Assembly: GCF_029309905.1 (NCBI RefSeq) | Contig: NZ_JARBJP010000005.1 | Span: 158,825 to 222,824 of the forward strand | Direction: 5' to 3' | From: Brytella acorum | Lineage (GTDB): Bacteria; Pseudomonadota; Alphaproteobacteria; Acetobacterales; Acetobacteraceae | Length of the DNA: 64,000 nucleotides | Shown: positions 34,345-43,512 of the stretch, piece after piece | How the letters are laid out: each line of letters begins with the position of its first letter | How positions within the stretch are numbered: position 1 is the first letter of the stretch | Position numbers and translations under genes: made by a program | Notes under the pieces: model-generated | Told to the model about the DNA's origin: nothing | What the model saw: the letters and a program-made list of their open reading frames with translations, nothing else | Database searches by the model: none

Positions 34345-35295
34345 ATGAGCGAGACGGCCTATCTTCCCATCATTGATCTCGGTCCGGCACGCGCGGGCGA
34401 CTATGCCCCGACCGGGGCGCTCATCAGCAATGCCTTTTCGACGTCTGGCTTCTGCTATCTGCGCAATCACGGGATTTCCGAAGACCTGATCCGCCGCGTC
34501 CACGACGAGGCGCTCGATTTTTTTCATGCGCCGATGGACGAAAAGCTGGCCTGCAAGCCGAAGGAAGCCGTGCGCGGCTTCAACGCCCTGAACCGCACGA
34601 CGATGTATGGCGCCGAAAACCCGGACTACAAGGAGTTCTACCAGATCGGTCTGGAGCTTCCGGCCGATGATCCCGTTGTTTTGGCAGGGCAGCCTTTGCG
34701 TGGTCCGAACCAGTGGCCCGCGGACCGGCCCGCGTTTCGCGAGGCCATGACGGATTATTTCGAGGCCGTCGGGGTCTGCGGGCAGCATCTGCTACGCGCC
34801 GTGGCGTGCTCGCTCGGGATCGCACCGGATTTCTTCGTTTCCAAATATGATCGTCCTTTGCAGCGGACCCAGGCCATCTGGTATCCGCCGCACCCGCCGG
34901 AGCGCGAGAAGGACCAGTTCGGGGTCGCGCCGCATACCGATTACGGATGCATCACCCTGCTGTGGCAGGACGGCACCGGTGGCCTCGATGTGCAGGGCGT
35001 GGACGGGCAATGGGTGCCCGCGCCGCCCATTCCGGGGACGCTGGTCATCAATATCGGTGATCTTCTCTGTCGCTGGTCCAATCGACGCTATAATTCGAAC
35101 ATGCATCGCGTGACCAATCGTTCGGGCCGGGAACGTCTTTCGATCGCGACGTTCTACGATCCCGATTATGACGCCATTGTCGATCCGCGTGATCTGAACC
35201 TGCCGGACGGGGTGGACTCCCTTTTTCCGCCCGTTTCGGCGGGCGATTACATCATCGGGCGAATTCGGGATTCGCAGAAGCCGAAGAGCCCCTGA
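34345..35295 (+). CDS. Isopenicillin-N-synthase-like 2-oxoglutarate/Fe(II) oxygenase
   Basis: About 316 residues from ATG 34345 (GAGGGCG upstream; the frame is open to 34306). An N-terminal DIOX_N domain (IPIIDL-type start, FSTSGFCYLRNHGI) precedes the catalytic domain with iron ligands in VAPHTDYGCITLL (HxD) and SNMHRVTN (distal His), and the 2OG site RLSIATF. The family includes plant-like dioxygenases, ethylene-forming enzymes and bacterial amino-acid oxygenases. It is the last gene of the HutC-site operon, 17 nt after hutD. A substrate related to histidine or imidazole-lactate is inferred from context. Three hairpins follow the stop. Confidence 0.87.
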   Translation: MSETAYLPIIDLGPARAGDYAPTGALISNAFSTSGFCYLRNHGISEDLIRRVHDEALDFFHAPMDEKLACKPKEAVRGFNALNRTTMYGAENPDYKEFYQIGLELPADDPVVLAGQPLRGPNQWPADRPAFREAMTDYFEAVGVCGQHLLRAVACSLGIAPDFFVSKYDRPLQRTQAIWYPPHPPEREKDQFGVAPHTDYGCITLLWQDGTGGLDVQGVDGQWVPAPPIPGTLVINIGDLLCRWSNRRYNSNMHRVTNRSGRERLSIATFYDPDYDAIVDPRDLNLPDGVDSLFPPVSAGDYIIGRIRDSQKPKSP

Positions 35296-35308
35296 CACCA
35301 GGTAAAGG

Positions 35309-35396
35309 CAAGGGCGCTGCCCTTGACCCGCCAAAGGCCCCGGCCTTTGGGAACCGATGCGTTGATGTCGATGGGGTAAAGGGGTTTAAACCCCTT
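35309..35396. repeat. Three consecutive hairpins between convergent genes
   Basis: The gap between the convergent oxygenase and L-2-hydroxyacid dehydrogenase genes contains three perfect inverted repeats. They are CAAGGGC-GCT-GCCCTTG (35309-35325), CCAAAGGCC-CC-GGCCTTTGG (35331-35350) and AAGGGGTTTAAACCCCTT (35379-35396). They may work as a bidirectional terminator. The pattern also resembles dispersed intergenic palindromic repeats of alphaproteobacteria; no second copy is in this window. Confidence 0.65.
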
Positions 35397-35427
35397 CCGG
35401 GTGCAGGCAGAGCCCGAGGGGGATCCT

Positions 35428-36588
35428 TCAGGACGGCAGAGGCCAGAGCGCCGTTCGTCCGGCCCTTCGCAGCGCCGCGATATCGCACAGCCCCGCCAGC
35501 GCCATGACGTCGCGGAGTTCGCGCTCCAGATCCGCGAGCGCCGCGCCGACGCCGCGCGCGCCATAGGCCGCCAGTCCCCACGCCCAGGGACGTCCGAGCG
35601 AAACGGCGGAAGCGCCCAGCGCCAGGGCGGTGACGACATCCCCACCGCGCCGGATGCCGCCATCAACGACGATGTCCAGCCGCCCGCCGATGACGTCCGC
35701 GATGGCTGGCAGGACATCCAGCGTTCCCGGCGCGGGGTCCATCTGGCGACCGCCATGATTGGAGACGATGATGCCATCCGCGCCGTGTTCCGCCGCGCGC
35801 AGGGCGTCGTCCGGATGCATGATGCCCTTGACCACGAGCGCGCCGTTCCATGCGTCGCGCAGCCAGGCCAGGTCGTCCCAGTCCAGCGTCGGGTCGATTT
35901 GTGCGGCCACGTCGCGTGCCTGTGCCATGACGCCGCGCGCCGTCGTGTAACGGTCGATATTGCCCACGGTATTGCGTCCCCGCCTCACGGTATCCGTTAA
36001 CCACAAGGGGCGTTTCAGCAGCCCGACCATCTGGGCGGCGGTCGGGCGCGAAAGATGCCGGAAGCCATTGCGCACATCGCGCTCACGCACCGGGGTGATG
36101 GCGGTGTCGATGGTGACGATGATGCCCGACATGCCGCAGGCGCGGGCACGGGCCAGCATGTCACGCGTGATGCCGCGATCGCGCATGACGTAGATCTGCG
36201 CCATGAGATCCGCGCCGCTGGCGGCGACGGTTTCCATGGCGTGAATGGAAAAGGTCGAGACGCCCATGCCGACCGAGCGTCTCGCGGCCTCGTTTGCGGC
36301 CCCCGGTTCGCCGTCGGCATGGAACATGCCCGCGAAGCCGACGGGGGCGAGGAAAAACGGCAGCCGCCAGGCGCGCCCGAAGCAGGATGTGGTCAGGTCG
36401 ATGGATGAGACGTCGCGCAGGCCGCGCGGCATGACGCCCCAGCGGGCGAAGGCGGCGCGGTTGCGATGCAGCGTGTGCTCGCCATGCGCGCCGCCATCGA
36501 TGTAGTCGGCGAAAAGTCGCGGCAGACGACGGCGCGCCTTCCGGGCAAGCCCAGAGAAAGCGCCGTCGTCGATGCCGTGTCCCATCAT
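35428..36588 (-). CDS. FMN-dependent L-2-hydroxyacid dehydrogenase (LldD family)
   Basis: The 386-residue TIM-barrel flavoenzyme has FADYIDGGAHGEHTLHRNR, FFLAPVGFAGMFHADGE, AQIYVMRDRGIT, GIIVTIDTA, ALVVKGIMHPDDA (FMN Lys), the catalytic His/Arg in IIVSNHGGRQMD and IVVDGGIRRGGDVVTALALG. The family oxidises L-lactate, mandelate and other L-2-hydroxyacids and feeds electrons to the respiratory chain. It begins 6 nt after the hutH stop, so it is the third gene of a hutU-hutH unit. This placement suggests L-imidazole-lactate as substrate (inference), complementing the D-specific enzyme at 32391. Confidence 0.9.
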   Translation of the reverse strand: MMGHGIDDGAFSGLARKARRRLPRLFADYIDGGAHGEHTLHRNRAAFARWGVMPRGLRDVSSIDLTTSCFGRAWRLPFFLAPVGFAGMFHADGEPGAANEAARRSVGMGVSTFSIHAMETVAASGADLMAQIYVMRDRGITRDMLARARACGMSGIIVTIDTAITPVRERDVRNGFRHLSRPTAAQMVGLLKRPLWLTDTVRRGRNTVGNIDRYTTARGVMAQARDVAAQIDPTLDWDDLAWLRDAWNGALVVKGIMHPDDALRAAEHGADGIIVSNHGGRQMDPAPGTLDVLPAIADVIGGRLDIVVDGGIRRGGDVVTALALGASAVSLGRPWAWGLAAYGARGVGAALADLERELRDVMALAGLCDIAALRRAGRTALWPLPS

Positions 36589-36594
36589 CGGGTT

Positions 36595-38142
36595 TTACGC
36601 GGCCTCGACGCCGGGCAGGGCGAGCGTATCGGCGGTGACGCGCGTCAGCGCACCGTCGGCGATCAGGCCGTCCGCCACTTCCATGTCCGGTGTGAAGAGC
36701 CGGTCCTGCGCGTAGAACGGCACATGTTCGCGCAGCAGGGCCGCCGCCGCCGCCAGAGGCGACGAGGATGTCAGCGGCGCCAGGAAGTCGAGGCCCTGCA
36801 CGGCGGCGAGATATTCGATCCCGAGGATGGTCCGCACATTGGCGTTGATATCTCCGACGCGACGGGCCGCGAACGTGGCCATCGACACATGGTCTTCCTG
36901 ATTGGCCGAGGTCGGCAGGCTGTCCACGCTGGCCGGATGGGCGAGCGTCTTGTTTTCGGACGCCAGTGCCGCGGCGGTCACCTGCGCGATCATGAAACCG
37001 GAATTGACGCCGCTGTCATTGACGAGGAAGGGCGGCAGGCCACTCATGCTCGGATCGACCAGCAGGGCCAGGCGGCGCTCGGCGATGGCGCCGATCTCCG
37101 ACACCGCGATTGCGAGCAGATCGGCGGCGATGGCCACGGGTTCGGCATGGAAATTGCCGCCGGAGATCATTTCGTCCGTTTCGGGGAAATGGATCGGGTT
37201 GTCCGAGACCGCATTCGCTTCGATCAGCAGAACGCGGGCGACCTGACGCAGGTTGTCGAGCACGGCCCCCATGACCTGCGGCTGGCAGCGCAGGCAGTAA
37301 GGGTCCTGCACGCGCTCGTCATCGACCTGATGGGAGACGCGGATGGCGGAACCTTCCATGAGCTTGCGATAGACCGCCGCGCATTCGATCTGTCCCTGCT
37401 GGCCGCGCAGCGCGTGCAGGCGCGGATCGAACGGTGCATCCGTGCCGCGCGCGGCGTCGAGCGTCAGGGAGCCGGTCACGAGCGCGGCCTGGAACAGGCG
37501 CTCGGCATCGAACAGCGCGACGAGGGCCAGCGATGTCGAGGCCTGCGTGCCGTTCAGCAGCGCGAGGCCTTCCTTGGGGCCGAGTTCGACCGGCTCCAGC
37601 CCGGCGGCGCGCAGGGCCTCGCGGCCCGGCAGACGCCTGCCATCAAAGAACGCCTCGCCCTCGCCGATCACGACAGCGGACATATGGGCCAGCGGGGCCA
37701 GATCGCCCGAAGCGCCGACCGAGCCTTTTTCCGGAATGACCGGGATGACGCCGCGATCCAGCATGTCCAGCAGGATCTGGACCACTTCCAGCCGCACGCC
37801 GGAAAAGCCGCGCGCCAGGCCGTTGGCCTTGAGCAGGAGAATTAGCCGCACCACGCGCTCGGGCAGCGGCTTGCCGATGCCGGCCGCGTGGCTGAGCACG
37901 AGATTGCGCTGGAGGTCGCGCAGGCGGTCATCGGGAATGCGCGTCTTGGCGAGCTTGCCGAAGCCGGTATTCACTCCATAGACTGCGGCGCCCCCGGCGA
38001 CGATGCGCTCCACCGAACGCGCGGCGGCATGAAGCACCTCGGCCGTGTCCGGGCTGAGAGTCACGCGCGGCGTGGTGAAGACGAAGTCGCGCAGTGTCGC
38101 GAGATCGAGCTGGCCGGGGTGGAGAACGAGTGTCTGCGTCAT
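36595..38142 (-). CDS. hutH: Histidine ammonia-lyase
   Basis: The 515-residue protein has the MIO-forming triad in [16 protein letters not shown], the N-terminal catalytic Tyr segment [24 protein letters not shown], and the late [15 protein letters not shown] and [12 protein letters not shown]. The length is normal (~510). It converts L-histidine to trans-urocanate and ammonia in the cytoplasm, the first step of the hut pathway. It starts 5 nt after the hutU stop and is followed 6 nt later by the L-2-hydroxyacid dehydrogenase, so all three form one operon under the operator at 39852. Confidence 0.97.
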   Translation of the reverse strand: MTQTLVLHPGQLDLATLRDFVFTTPRVTLSPDTAEVLHAAARSVERIVAGGAAVYGVNTGFGKLAKTRIPDDRLRDLQRNLVLSHAAGIGKPLPERVVRLILLLKANGLARGFSGVRLEVVQILLDMLDRGVIPVIPEKGSVGASGDLAPLAHMSAVVIGEGEAFFDGRRLPGREALRAAGLEPVELGPKEGLALLNGTQASTSLALVALFDAERLFQAALVTGSLTLDAARGTDAPFDPRLHALRGQQGQIECAAVYRKLMEGSAIRVSHQVDDERVQDPYCLRCQPQVMGAVLDNLRQVARVLLIEANAVSDNPIHFPETDEMISGGNFHAEPVAIAADLLAIAVSEIGAIAERRLALLVDPSMSGLPPFLVNDSGVNSGFMIAQVTAAALASENKTLAHPASVDSLPTSANQEDHVSMATFAARRVGDINANVRTILGIEYLAAVQGLDFLAPLTSSSPLAAAAALLREHVPFYAQDRLFTPDMEVADGLIADGALTRVTADTLALPGVEAA

Positions 38143-38147
38143 GGCCG

Positions 38148-39833
38148 TCAGCCTTTGGTGATCATGGGGAGGTTGAGGCCCTTTTCGTGGGCGCAGTCAA
38201 TCGCGATGTCATAGCCCGCATCGGCATGGCGCATGACGCCGGTGCCGGGATCGTTCCACAACACGCGCTCTAGACGCCCGGCCGCGTCCTCGGTGCCGTC
38301 GGCGACGATGACCATGCCGGAATGCTGCGAAAAGCCCATGCCGACGCCGCCGCCATGATGCAGCGAAACCCAGGTCGCGCCCGAGGCCGTGTTCAGCAGC
38401 GCATTGAGCAGCGGCCAGTCGGACACGGCGTCCGAGCCGTCGCGCATGGCTTCGGTTTCTCGGTTGGGGCTGGCGACCGAGCCGCTGTCGAGATGGTCGC
38501 GTCCAATGACGATCGGGGCCTTGAGTTCACCCTTGGCCACCATCTCATTGAAAGCGAGGCCGAGGCGATGGCGGTCGCCCAGACCGACCCAGCAGATGCG
38601 CGACGGCAGACCCTGGAAGTGGATCTTCTCGCGCGCCATGTCGAGCCAGTTGTGGAGATGCTTGTCGTCCGGCAGCAGTTCCTTGACCTTGGCGTCGGTC
38701 TTGAAGATGTCCTCCGGATCGCCGGACAATGCGGCCCAGCGGAACGGGCCGATGCCACGGCAGAAAAGCGGGCGGATATAAGCGGGCACGAAGCCGGGGA
38801 AGGCGAACGCGTCCTCGCAGCCGACCTCGAAAGCCATCTGGCGGATGTTGTTGCCGTAGTCGAAAGTAGGGATGCCCATGCGGTGAAAGGCCACCATGGC
38901 TTCGACATGCAGGCGCATGGACTCCTTGGCGGCCTTCTCGACGGCGGCAGGGTCGGTCACGCGCATCTTCGCGGCCTTGTCGAGCGTCCATCCGGCGGGA
39001 AGATAGCCATTGAGCGGGTCGTGCGCGGAGGTCTGGTCCGTCACGCCATCGGGGCGGATGCCGCGTCGGACGAGTTCGGGAAAGATCTCGGCGGCGTTGC
39101 CGAGCAGGCCGACCGAGACGGGGTTGCCGCTCTTGCAGGCGGCGTCGATGATTTCGAGGGCCTCATCCAGCGTGTCCACGCGGCGATCGAGATAGCCCGT
39201 CTGGAGGCGCTTTTCGATGCGGCCCGGTTCGCACTCGACGGCGAGCAGCGAAGCGCCCGCCATGACGGCGGCCAGCGGCTGCGCGCCGCTCATGCCGCCG
39301 AGGCCGCCGGTCAGAATCCATCGGCCCTTGAGATCGCCGCCGTAATATTGACGGCCCATTTCGACGAAGGTCTCATACGTGCCCTGAACGATGCCCTGCG
39401 TTCCGATATAGATCCACGATCCGGCGGTCATCTGGCCGTACATCATCAGTCCGGCGCGATCGAGTTCGTTGAACTTGTCCCAGTTCGCCCAATGCGGAAC
39501 GAGGTTGGAATTGGCGATCAGCACGCGCGGGGCGTTCGGGTGAGTGCGGAACACGCCGACCGGCTTGCCGGACTGCACGAGCAGGGTCTCGTCGCTTTCC
39601 AGCGCCCGGAGGCTGTTGACGATCTGATCGTAGCATTCCCAGTTGCGCGCCGCGCGACCGATGCCGCCATAGACAACCAGTTCCGAAGGCTTTTCGGCGA
39701 CTTCCGGGTCGAGGTTGTTCATCAGCATGCGCAGCGCGGCTTCTGTCTGCCAGCTTTTGGCCGTCAGATCGGAGCCGTGATCGGCGCGGATGACGCGATC
39801 ATTGGAGAGACGGGAAAAGGTCGGACTGCTCAT
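38148..39833 (-). CDS. hutU: Urocanate hydratase
   Basis: The 561-residue protein has family hallmarks: [74 protein letters not shown] (NAD site) and [20 protein letters not shown] near the C-terminus. It uses tightly bound NAD+ to hydrate urocanate to imidazolone-propionate, step two of histidine catabolism. It is the first gene of the hutU-hutH-lldD-like operon, 18 nt from the best HutC-like operator in the window. Confidence 0.97.
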   Translation of the reverse strand: MSSPTFSRLSNDRVIRADHGSDLTAKSWQTEAALRMLMNNLDPEVAEKPSELVVYGGIGRAARNWECYDQIVNSLRALESDETLLVQSGKPVGVFRTHPNAPRVLIANSNLVPHWANWDKFNELDRAGLMMYGQMTAGSWIYIGTQGIVQGTYETFVEMGRQYYGGDLKGRWILTGGLGGMSGAQPLAAVMAGASLLAVECEPGRIEKRLQTGYLDRRVDTLDEALEIIDAACKSGNPVSVGLLGNAAEIFPELVRRGIRPDGVTDQTSAHDPLNGYLPAGWTLDKAAKMRVTDPAAVEKAAKESMRLHVEAMVAFHRMGIPTFDYGNNIRQMAFEVGCEDAFAFPGFVPAYIRPLFCRGIGPFRWAALSGDPEDIFKTDAKVKELLPDDKHLHNWLDMAREKIHFQGLPSRICWVGLGDRHRLGLAFNEMVAKGELKAPIVIGRDHLDSGSVASPNRETEAMRDGSDAVSDWPLLNALLNTASGATWVSLHHGGGVGMGFSQHSGMVIVADGTEDAAGRLERVLWNDPGTGVMRHADAGYDIAIDCAHEKGLNLPMITKG

Positions 39834-39851
39834 GACACTACCCTGACTGTA

Positions 39852-39868
39852 CTTGTATATACATCAAG
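39852..39868. promoter_or_regulatory. HutC-like operator upstream of hutU
   Basis: CTTGTATATACATCAAG: a CTTGTATATACA core close to the palindromic CTTGTATGTACAAG bound by HutC in pseudomonads, with an extra CAAG arm. It begins 19 nt before the hutU ATG (minus strand), a classic repressor position, and lies in the 141-bp gap after hutC. Confidence 0.8.
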
Positions 39869-39974
39869 GAGTGCCGCAGCCTCCCGCTTCTTGTCAACGG
39901 GAAATCGTCAGCAAAGCGTATCGAGTCGCCTAGCCTTGAACGCATGTCCGGTCACAGGCGCGTTTTTGGAAGCC

Positions 39975-40700
39975 CTACGGGCGGTAGCGACCCACGAAGC
40001 TGTAGCGGCTGCCGGAATAGGTGAAGACGCCTTTCATCACGACGCGGCCGTCCACCCAGGTGCGGCGCATGAGTTGCAGGCAGGCTTCCGGCTCGTCGAG
40101 GTCGAGCAGGGTGCAGATGTCGAGGCTCGGCGTGACCGCGAAGACGACATGCTCGATTTCCTCGGGATGGGCGATGGCCGAGAGGTGCCGGTGCGGATGC
40201 GTCAGGGTAAAGTCCTGATCCAGATAATCCGGCGCGAAATGGGGAGATACGAAACGTTCTTCAACCTGAAGCGGCGTTCCGTCTTCGTAATGGACGATGA
40301 TGGAATGAAAAAGCCGCGCGCCGGGACGCTGCCCGAAAGCCATGGCGAGGTCGCTGTCGGCGCGAATGGAGTCCAGCGTTATGATGCGCGTGCTGTGAAC
40401 ATGGCCGTTGGAGACGATGTCATCGGCGATATCACGCAGTTCCAGAAGTTCGACGCGCTGCGCCGGTTCGGCCACGAAGGTGCCGACGCCCTGGGCGCGC
40501 GTCACCACGCCATCGACGGTCAGTTCGCGCAGCGCGCGATGAACGGTCATGCGCGAGACGCCGAGGATTTCGACAAGTTCGCTTTCCGATGGGAGGCGGT
40601 GGCCGACGCCCCATTCGCCGGTTTCGATGCGTTCAGTGATATACAACTTTACCTGTTCATAACGGGCCGCAGGTCTGTCTTTTCCCAAAGTTGTCGCCAC
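39975..40700 (-). CDS. hutC: HutC, GntR/UTRA-family histidine-utilisation repressor
   Basis: The 241-residue regulator has a GntR winged helix (YEQVKLYITERIETGEWGVG, LPSESELVEILGVSRMTVHRA, LTVDGVVTRAQGVGTFVA) and a UTRA domain with the HutC-specific LELRDIADDI near 85, EERFVSPHFAPDYLDQDF, TPSLDICTLLDLDEPEACLQ and RRTWVDGRVVMKGVFTYSGSRY at the end. HutC represses hut genes until urocanate binds the UTRA pocket. The start is GTG 40700 with AAGG upstream. It follows hutI by 67 nt and has a TGTCTATAC half-site upstream, suggesting autoregulation. Confidence 0.94.
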   Translation of the reverse strand: MATTLGKDRPAARYEQVKLYITERIETGEWGVGHRLPSESELVEILGVSRMTVHRALRELTVDGVVTRAQGVGTFVAEPAQRVELLELRDIADDIVSNGHVHSTRIITLDSIRADSDLAMAFGQRPGARLFHSIIVHYEDGTPLQVEERFVSPHFAPDYLDQDFTLTHPHRHLSAIAHPEEIEHVVFAVTPSLDICTLLDLDEPEACLQLMRRTWVDGRVVMKGVFTYSGSRYSFVGRYRP

Positions 40701-40728
40701 TGAGCTTTACCTTATTTTAAACGGCAGA

Positions 40729-40740
40729 TGTCTATACTGG
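40729..40740. promoter_or_regulatory. Candidate HutC half-site between hutI and hutC
   Basis: TGTCTATACTGG, 29 nt before the hutC GTG. It matches one arm of the TGTATATAC-type operator and the first nine bases equal the site at 26339-26347 before the TonB receptor. The second arm is poorly kept, so it is only a candidate. Confidence 0.35.
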
Positions 40741-40767
40741 CATGAACCATGTGGGCGTATCCATATC

Positions 40768-42012
40768 TTACGTTACGCTTCCGTCCGGAACGCCGCCGAA
40801 AATGCGTGTCACCGGAACGACGCCGCCGATCCAGTAGGACAGTTCATGTGGACCCGACACGTTCCAGAGCGCCATGTCGGCGGCCATGCCGGGTGCCAGA
40901 CGGCCGACAGCGCCATCCAGCCCAAGCGCCCTGGCTGCGATGTGGGTGTGCCCGGCAAGAGTCTCGCCGGGGGTCAGACGGAAGAGCGTGCAGGCCATGT
41001 TCATCACGCCGGTCGGCGAGAGAACGGGCGATGTGCCGGGATTGCAATCCGTGGCGAGGCCCATGGGCACGCCATGCTTGCGGAACAGCGCGACCGGTGG
41101 AAGCTGATGTTCACGCACGAAATAAAACGCGCCGGGAAGCAGCATGGCGACGGTCCCGGATTCCGCCATGGCCGCGACGCTGGCTTCGCTGGCATATTCG
41201 ACATGATCGGCCGATAGCGCCCCCCATCTTGCCGCGAGATGGCCGCCGCCGAGATCGGACATCTGGTCGGCATGCAGACGCAGGGGGAGATTCCAGCGGC
41301 GGGCGGCCTCGAAGATGCGCTCAACTTCGGCGGGCTGGAACGCGATGGTTTCGCAAAAGGCGTCCACGCTGTCGGCCAGCCCTGCGTCGGCCACGGCCGG
41401 CAGCATCGTCTCGCAGAGATGGGTGACGTAGTCGCCCTGGCGTCCGGCAAACTCGGGAGGCAGGGCATGCGCTCCGAGAAAGGTGGTGTGCACGCGGATC
41501 GGCAGATGTTCGCTGACGGCGCGTGCGACGCGAAGCTGTTTGAGTTCGTCGTCCAGCGTCAGGCCATAGCCCGACTTGATTTCCACCGTGGTCACGCCAT
41601 TGGTGATGAGGCGGCGTGCGCGTTTGAGGGTGAGGGCCAGAAGCTCCGCCTCGCTCGCCTCCCGCGTTGCCCGCACGGTCGAGAGGATACCGCCGCCGCG
41701 TCGCGCGATGTCCTGATAGGACACGCCTTGCAGTCGCTCGGCGAATTCCGCGCTGCGATCGCCACCGAAAACGAGATGGGTATGCGGGTCGACCAGCCCG
41801 GCGGTCATCCAGCCGCCCTGGCCGGAAATCACTTCGCTGGCGAGGGTTTCCGGCGCGGCGGGCAGATCCGCCTGACGGCCGACCCAGACGATTTTTCCCT
41901 GGTTCGCGGCGATGGCGCCGTTCCGTACGATCCCGAAATCATCGCCGCCCGGCTGTCCGGTGCCGTGGGCGTCGGTTGCCAGATGAACGTCAATCCACAA
42001 CCGCTCCCACAT
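40768..42012 (-). CDS. hutI: Imidazolonepropionase
   Basis: About 414 residues. I chose ATG 42012, which has GGAGAGG just upstream; ATG 42027 is five codons earlier without a ribosome site. Amidohydrolase-fold motifs: [18 protein letters not shown] (metal HxH), [49 protein letters not shown] and [12 protein letters not shown] (metal Asp). It hydrolyses imidazolone-5-propionate to N-formimidoyl-L-glutamate, step three. It is divergent from hutF across a gap holding a palindromic HutC-like site and leads into hutC. Confidence 0.95.
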   Translation of the reverse strand: MWERLWIDVHLATDAHGTGQPGGDDFGIVRNGAIAANQGKIVWVGRQADLPAAPETLASEVISGQGGWMTAGLVDPHTHLVFGGDRSAEFAERLQGVSYQDIARRGGGILSTVRATREASEAELLALTLKRARRLITNGVTTVEIKSGYGLTLDDELKQLRVARAVSEHLPIRVHTTFLGAHALPPEFAGRQGDYVTHLCETMLPAVADAGLADSVDAFCETIAFQPAEVERIFEAARRWNLPLRLHADQMSDLGGGHLAARWGALSADHVEYASEASVAAMAESGTVAMLLPGAFYFVREHQLPPVALFRKHGVPMGLATDCNPGTSPVLSPTGVMNMACTLFRLTPGETLAGHTHIAARALGLDGAVGRLAPGMAADMALWNVSGPHELSYWIGGVVPVTRIFGGVPDGSVT

Positions 42013-42046
42013 GCGCCTCTCCGTCATTTCGGGGTCTTGACCAATA

Positions 42047-42060
42047 ACATATATACATGT
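42047..42060. promoter_or_regulatory. HutC-like palindrome in the hutI/hutF divergent gap
   Basis: ACATATATACATGT is palindromic at all but one base pair and shares the TATATACA core with the sites at 31194 and 39852. It is centred in the 110-bp gap between divergent hutI and hutF and could control both. Confidence 0.65.
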
Positions 42061-42122
42061 CTAGTTCTTGCGTCGTCACCGTGCAACGACAATTCCCTCG
42101 ACATTGATTGACAGGCGGCTCC

Positions 42123-43496
42123 ATGTCCTCACCGACGCGCTCCGTTTTTGCCCGCCAGGCCCTGTTGCCGGGCGGCTGGCGTTCCGATGTCCGCCTCGAA
42201 TTTTCGGGCGGCCGCTTCACCGCGATCGATGCCGGTGTCGCTGCGCATCCCGCGGACGAGCGCGCCGATATCGTCCTGCCTCCGCTGCCGAGCCTACATT
42301 CGCATGCCTTCCAGCGCGCCATGGCGGGGCTGACGGAAACGCGTCGCGATCCTGCGGATTCATTCTGGACATGGCGCGAGCAGATGTACGCGCTGGCCTC
42401 GCGCATCGATCCGGACGGCATGCGGGCGATCGCGGCCCAGCTTTACATGGAAATGCTCAAGGCGGGTTTCACGCAGGTGGCGGAGTTTCACTATCTCCAT
42501 CGCGCGCCGGATGGCCGACCTTATGACCGCCCGGCGGAGATGGCTTTCAGCGTTGTGGACGGCGCGGGCGAAGCGGGGATCGGCATGACGCTGCTGCCCA
42601 CGCTCTATCGCCGCGCCGGGTTCGGTCGGCCGCTCGCCCCGGAACAGAAGCGCTTTGAAAGCGCGCCCGATTTCATCGTCGGGATCATGACGGACATCGC
42701 AGCCGCGCATCGCGACAACGGCCGGGTCCATGTCGGTGTGGGGCTGCACTCCCTCCGCGCCGTCAATCGCGAGGACATCATCGCCATGCTGGCGCTCGTC
42801 CCCCAGGATGTTCCCATCCATATTCATATTGCCGAACAGCAACGGGAAGTCGCGGATTGCGTGGAGTTTCTGGGCCGTCGTCCGGTGGCGTGGCTGCTGG
42901 ATGAAATCGCGGTCGATGCGCGCTGGTGCCTCGTCCATGCCACGCATCTGGACCCTGGCGAGACGCGTCGTTTCGCCGCTTCGGGCGCGGTCGCGGGGCT
43001 TTGTCCGATCACGGAGGCTAATCTGGGAGACGGTCTCTTCCCGCTGGTCGATTTCATCGATGCCGGTGGGCGCTTCGGTATCGGGACGGACAGCAATGTT
43101 CTGGCCAGCGCGAATGAGGAGCTTCGTCTGCTGGAATACGGGCAGCGGCTTTCGGCCCGGAAGCGGTGTCTTGCGCTGCCGGGCGACGAGAAGGGGTCTG
43201 TCGGGCGTTATCTTTATGACGCGTCCCTGAAAGGCGGGTCGCTGGCCTGCGGGCATGGGGGCGGGGCGCTTGCCGTCGGACAGCGCGCGGATCTGTGTGT
43301 CGTGCGCGAAGCGGCGCTCCCGCTGCCGGACCTGCGGGGGGATGCCGTGCTCGACAGCCTGGTTTTCGCGCGTGCCGCTTTCCCGGCCCATAATGTATTA
43401 TGTGGTGGAGACTGGGTCGTGCGGGAGGGTCGTCACGTCCGTGAAGACGAGATTTCCGCGGCGTTCCGGGCCGCGATCCGCCATCTGCGTTCCTGA
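42123..43496 (+). CDS. hutF: Formimidoylglutamate deiminase
   Basis: About 457 residues from ATG 42123 (AGGCGG upstream). Amidohydrolase motifs: PPLPSLHSHAFQRAMAGLTE (metal HxH), TRRDPADSFWTWREQMY typical of HutF, FHYLHRAPDGRPY, GVGLHSLRAV, IHIHIAEQQREV, CLVHATHLDPGE and GIGTDSNVLAS (metal Asp). It converts formimidoylglutamate to formylglutamate and ammonia, marking the five-step Pseudomonas-type route instead of the one-step HutG formiminoglutamase route. It is followed 16 nt later by hutG. Confidence 0.95.
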   Translation: MSSPTRSVFARQALLPGGWRSDVRLEFSGGRFTAIDAGVAAHPADERADIVLPPLPSLHSHAFQRAMAGLTETRRDPADSFWTWREQMYALASRIDPDGMRAIAAQLYMEMLKAGFTQVAEFHYLHRAPDGRPYDRPAEMAFSVVDGAGEAGIGMTLLPTLYRRAGFGRPLAPEQKRFESAPDFIVGIMTDIAAAHRDNGRVHVGVGLHSLRAVNREDIIAMLALVPQDVPIHIHIAEQQREVADCVEFLGRRPVAWLLDEIAVDARWCLVHATHLDPGETRRFAASGAVAGLCPITEANLGDGLFPLVDFIDAGGRFGIGTDSNVLASANEELRLLEYGQRLSARKRCLALPGDEKGSVGRYLYDASLKGGSLACGHGGGALAVGQRADLCVVREAALPLPDLRGDAVLDSLVFARAAFPAHNVLCGGDWVVREGRHVREDEISAAFRAAIRHLRS

Positions 43497-43512
43497 GAGG
43501 AAGGAAGAATCC

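Noticed and set aside
38322..40703. Long antisense frame (about 790 codons) opposite hutU and hutC
   Set aside because: Low-complexity Arg/Ala/Gly/Asp/His-rich translation without any motif; hutU and hutC on the other strand are unmistakable.
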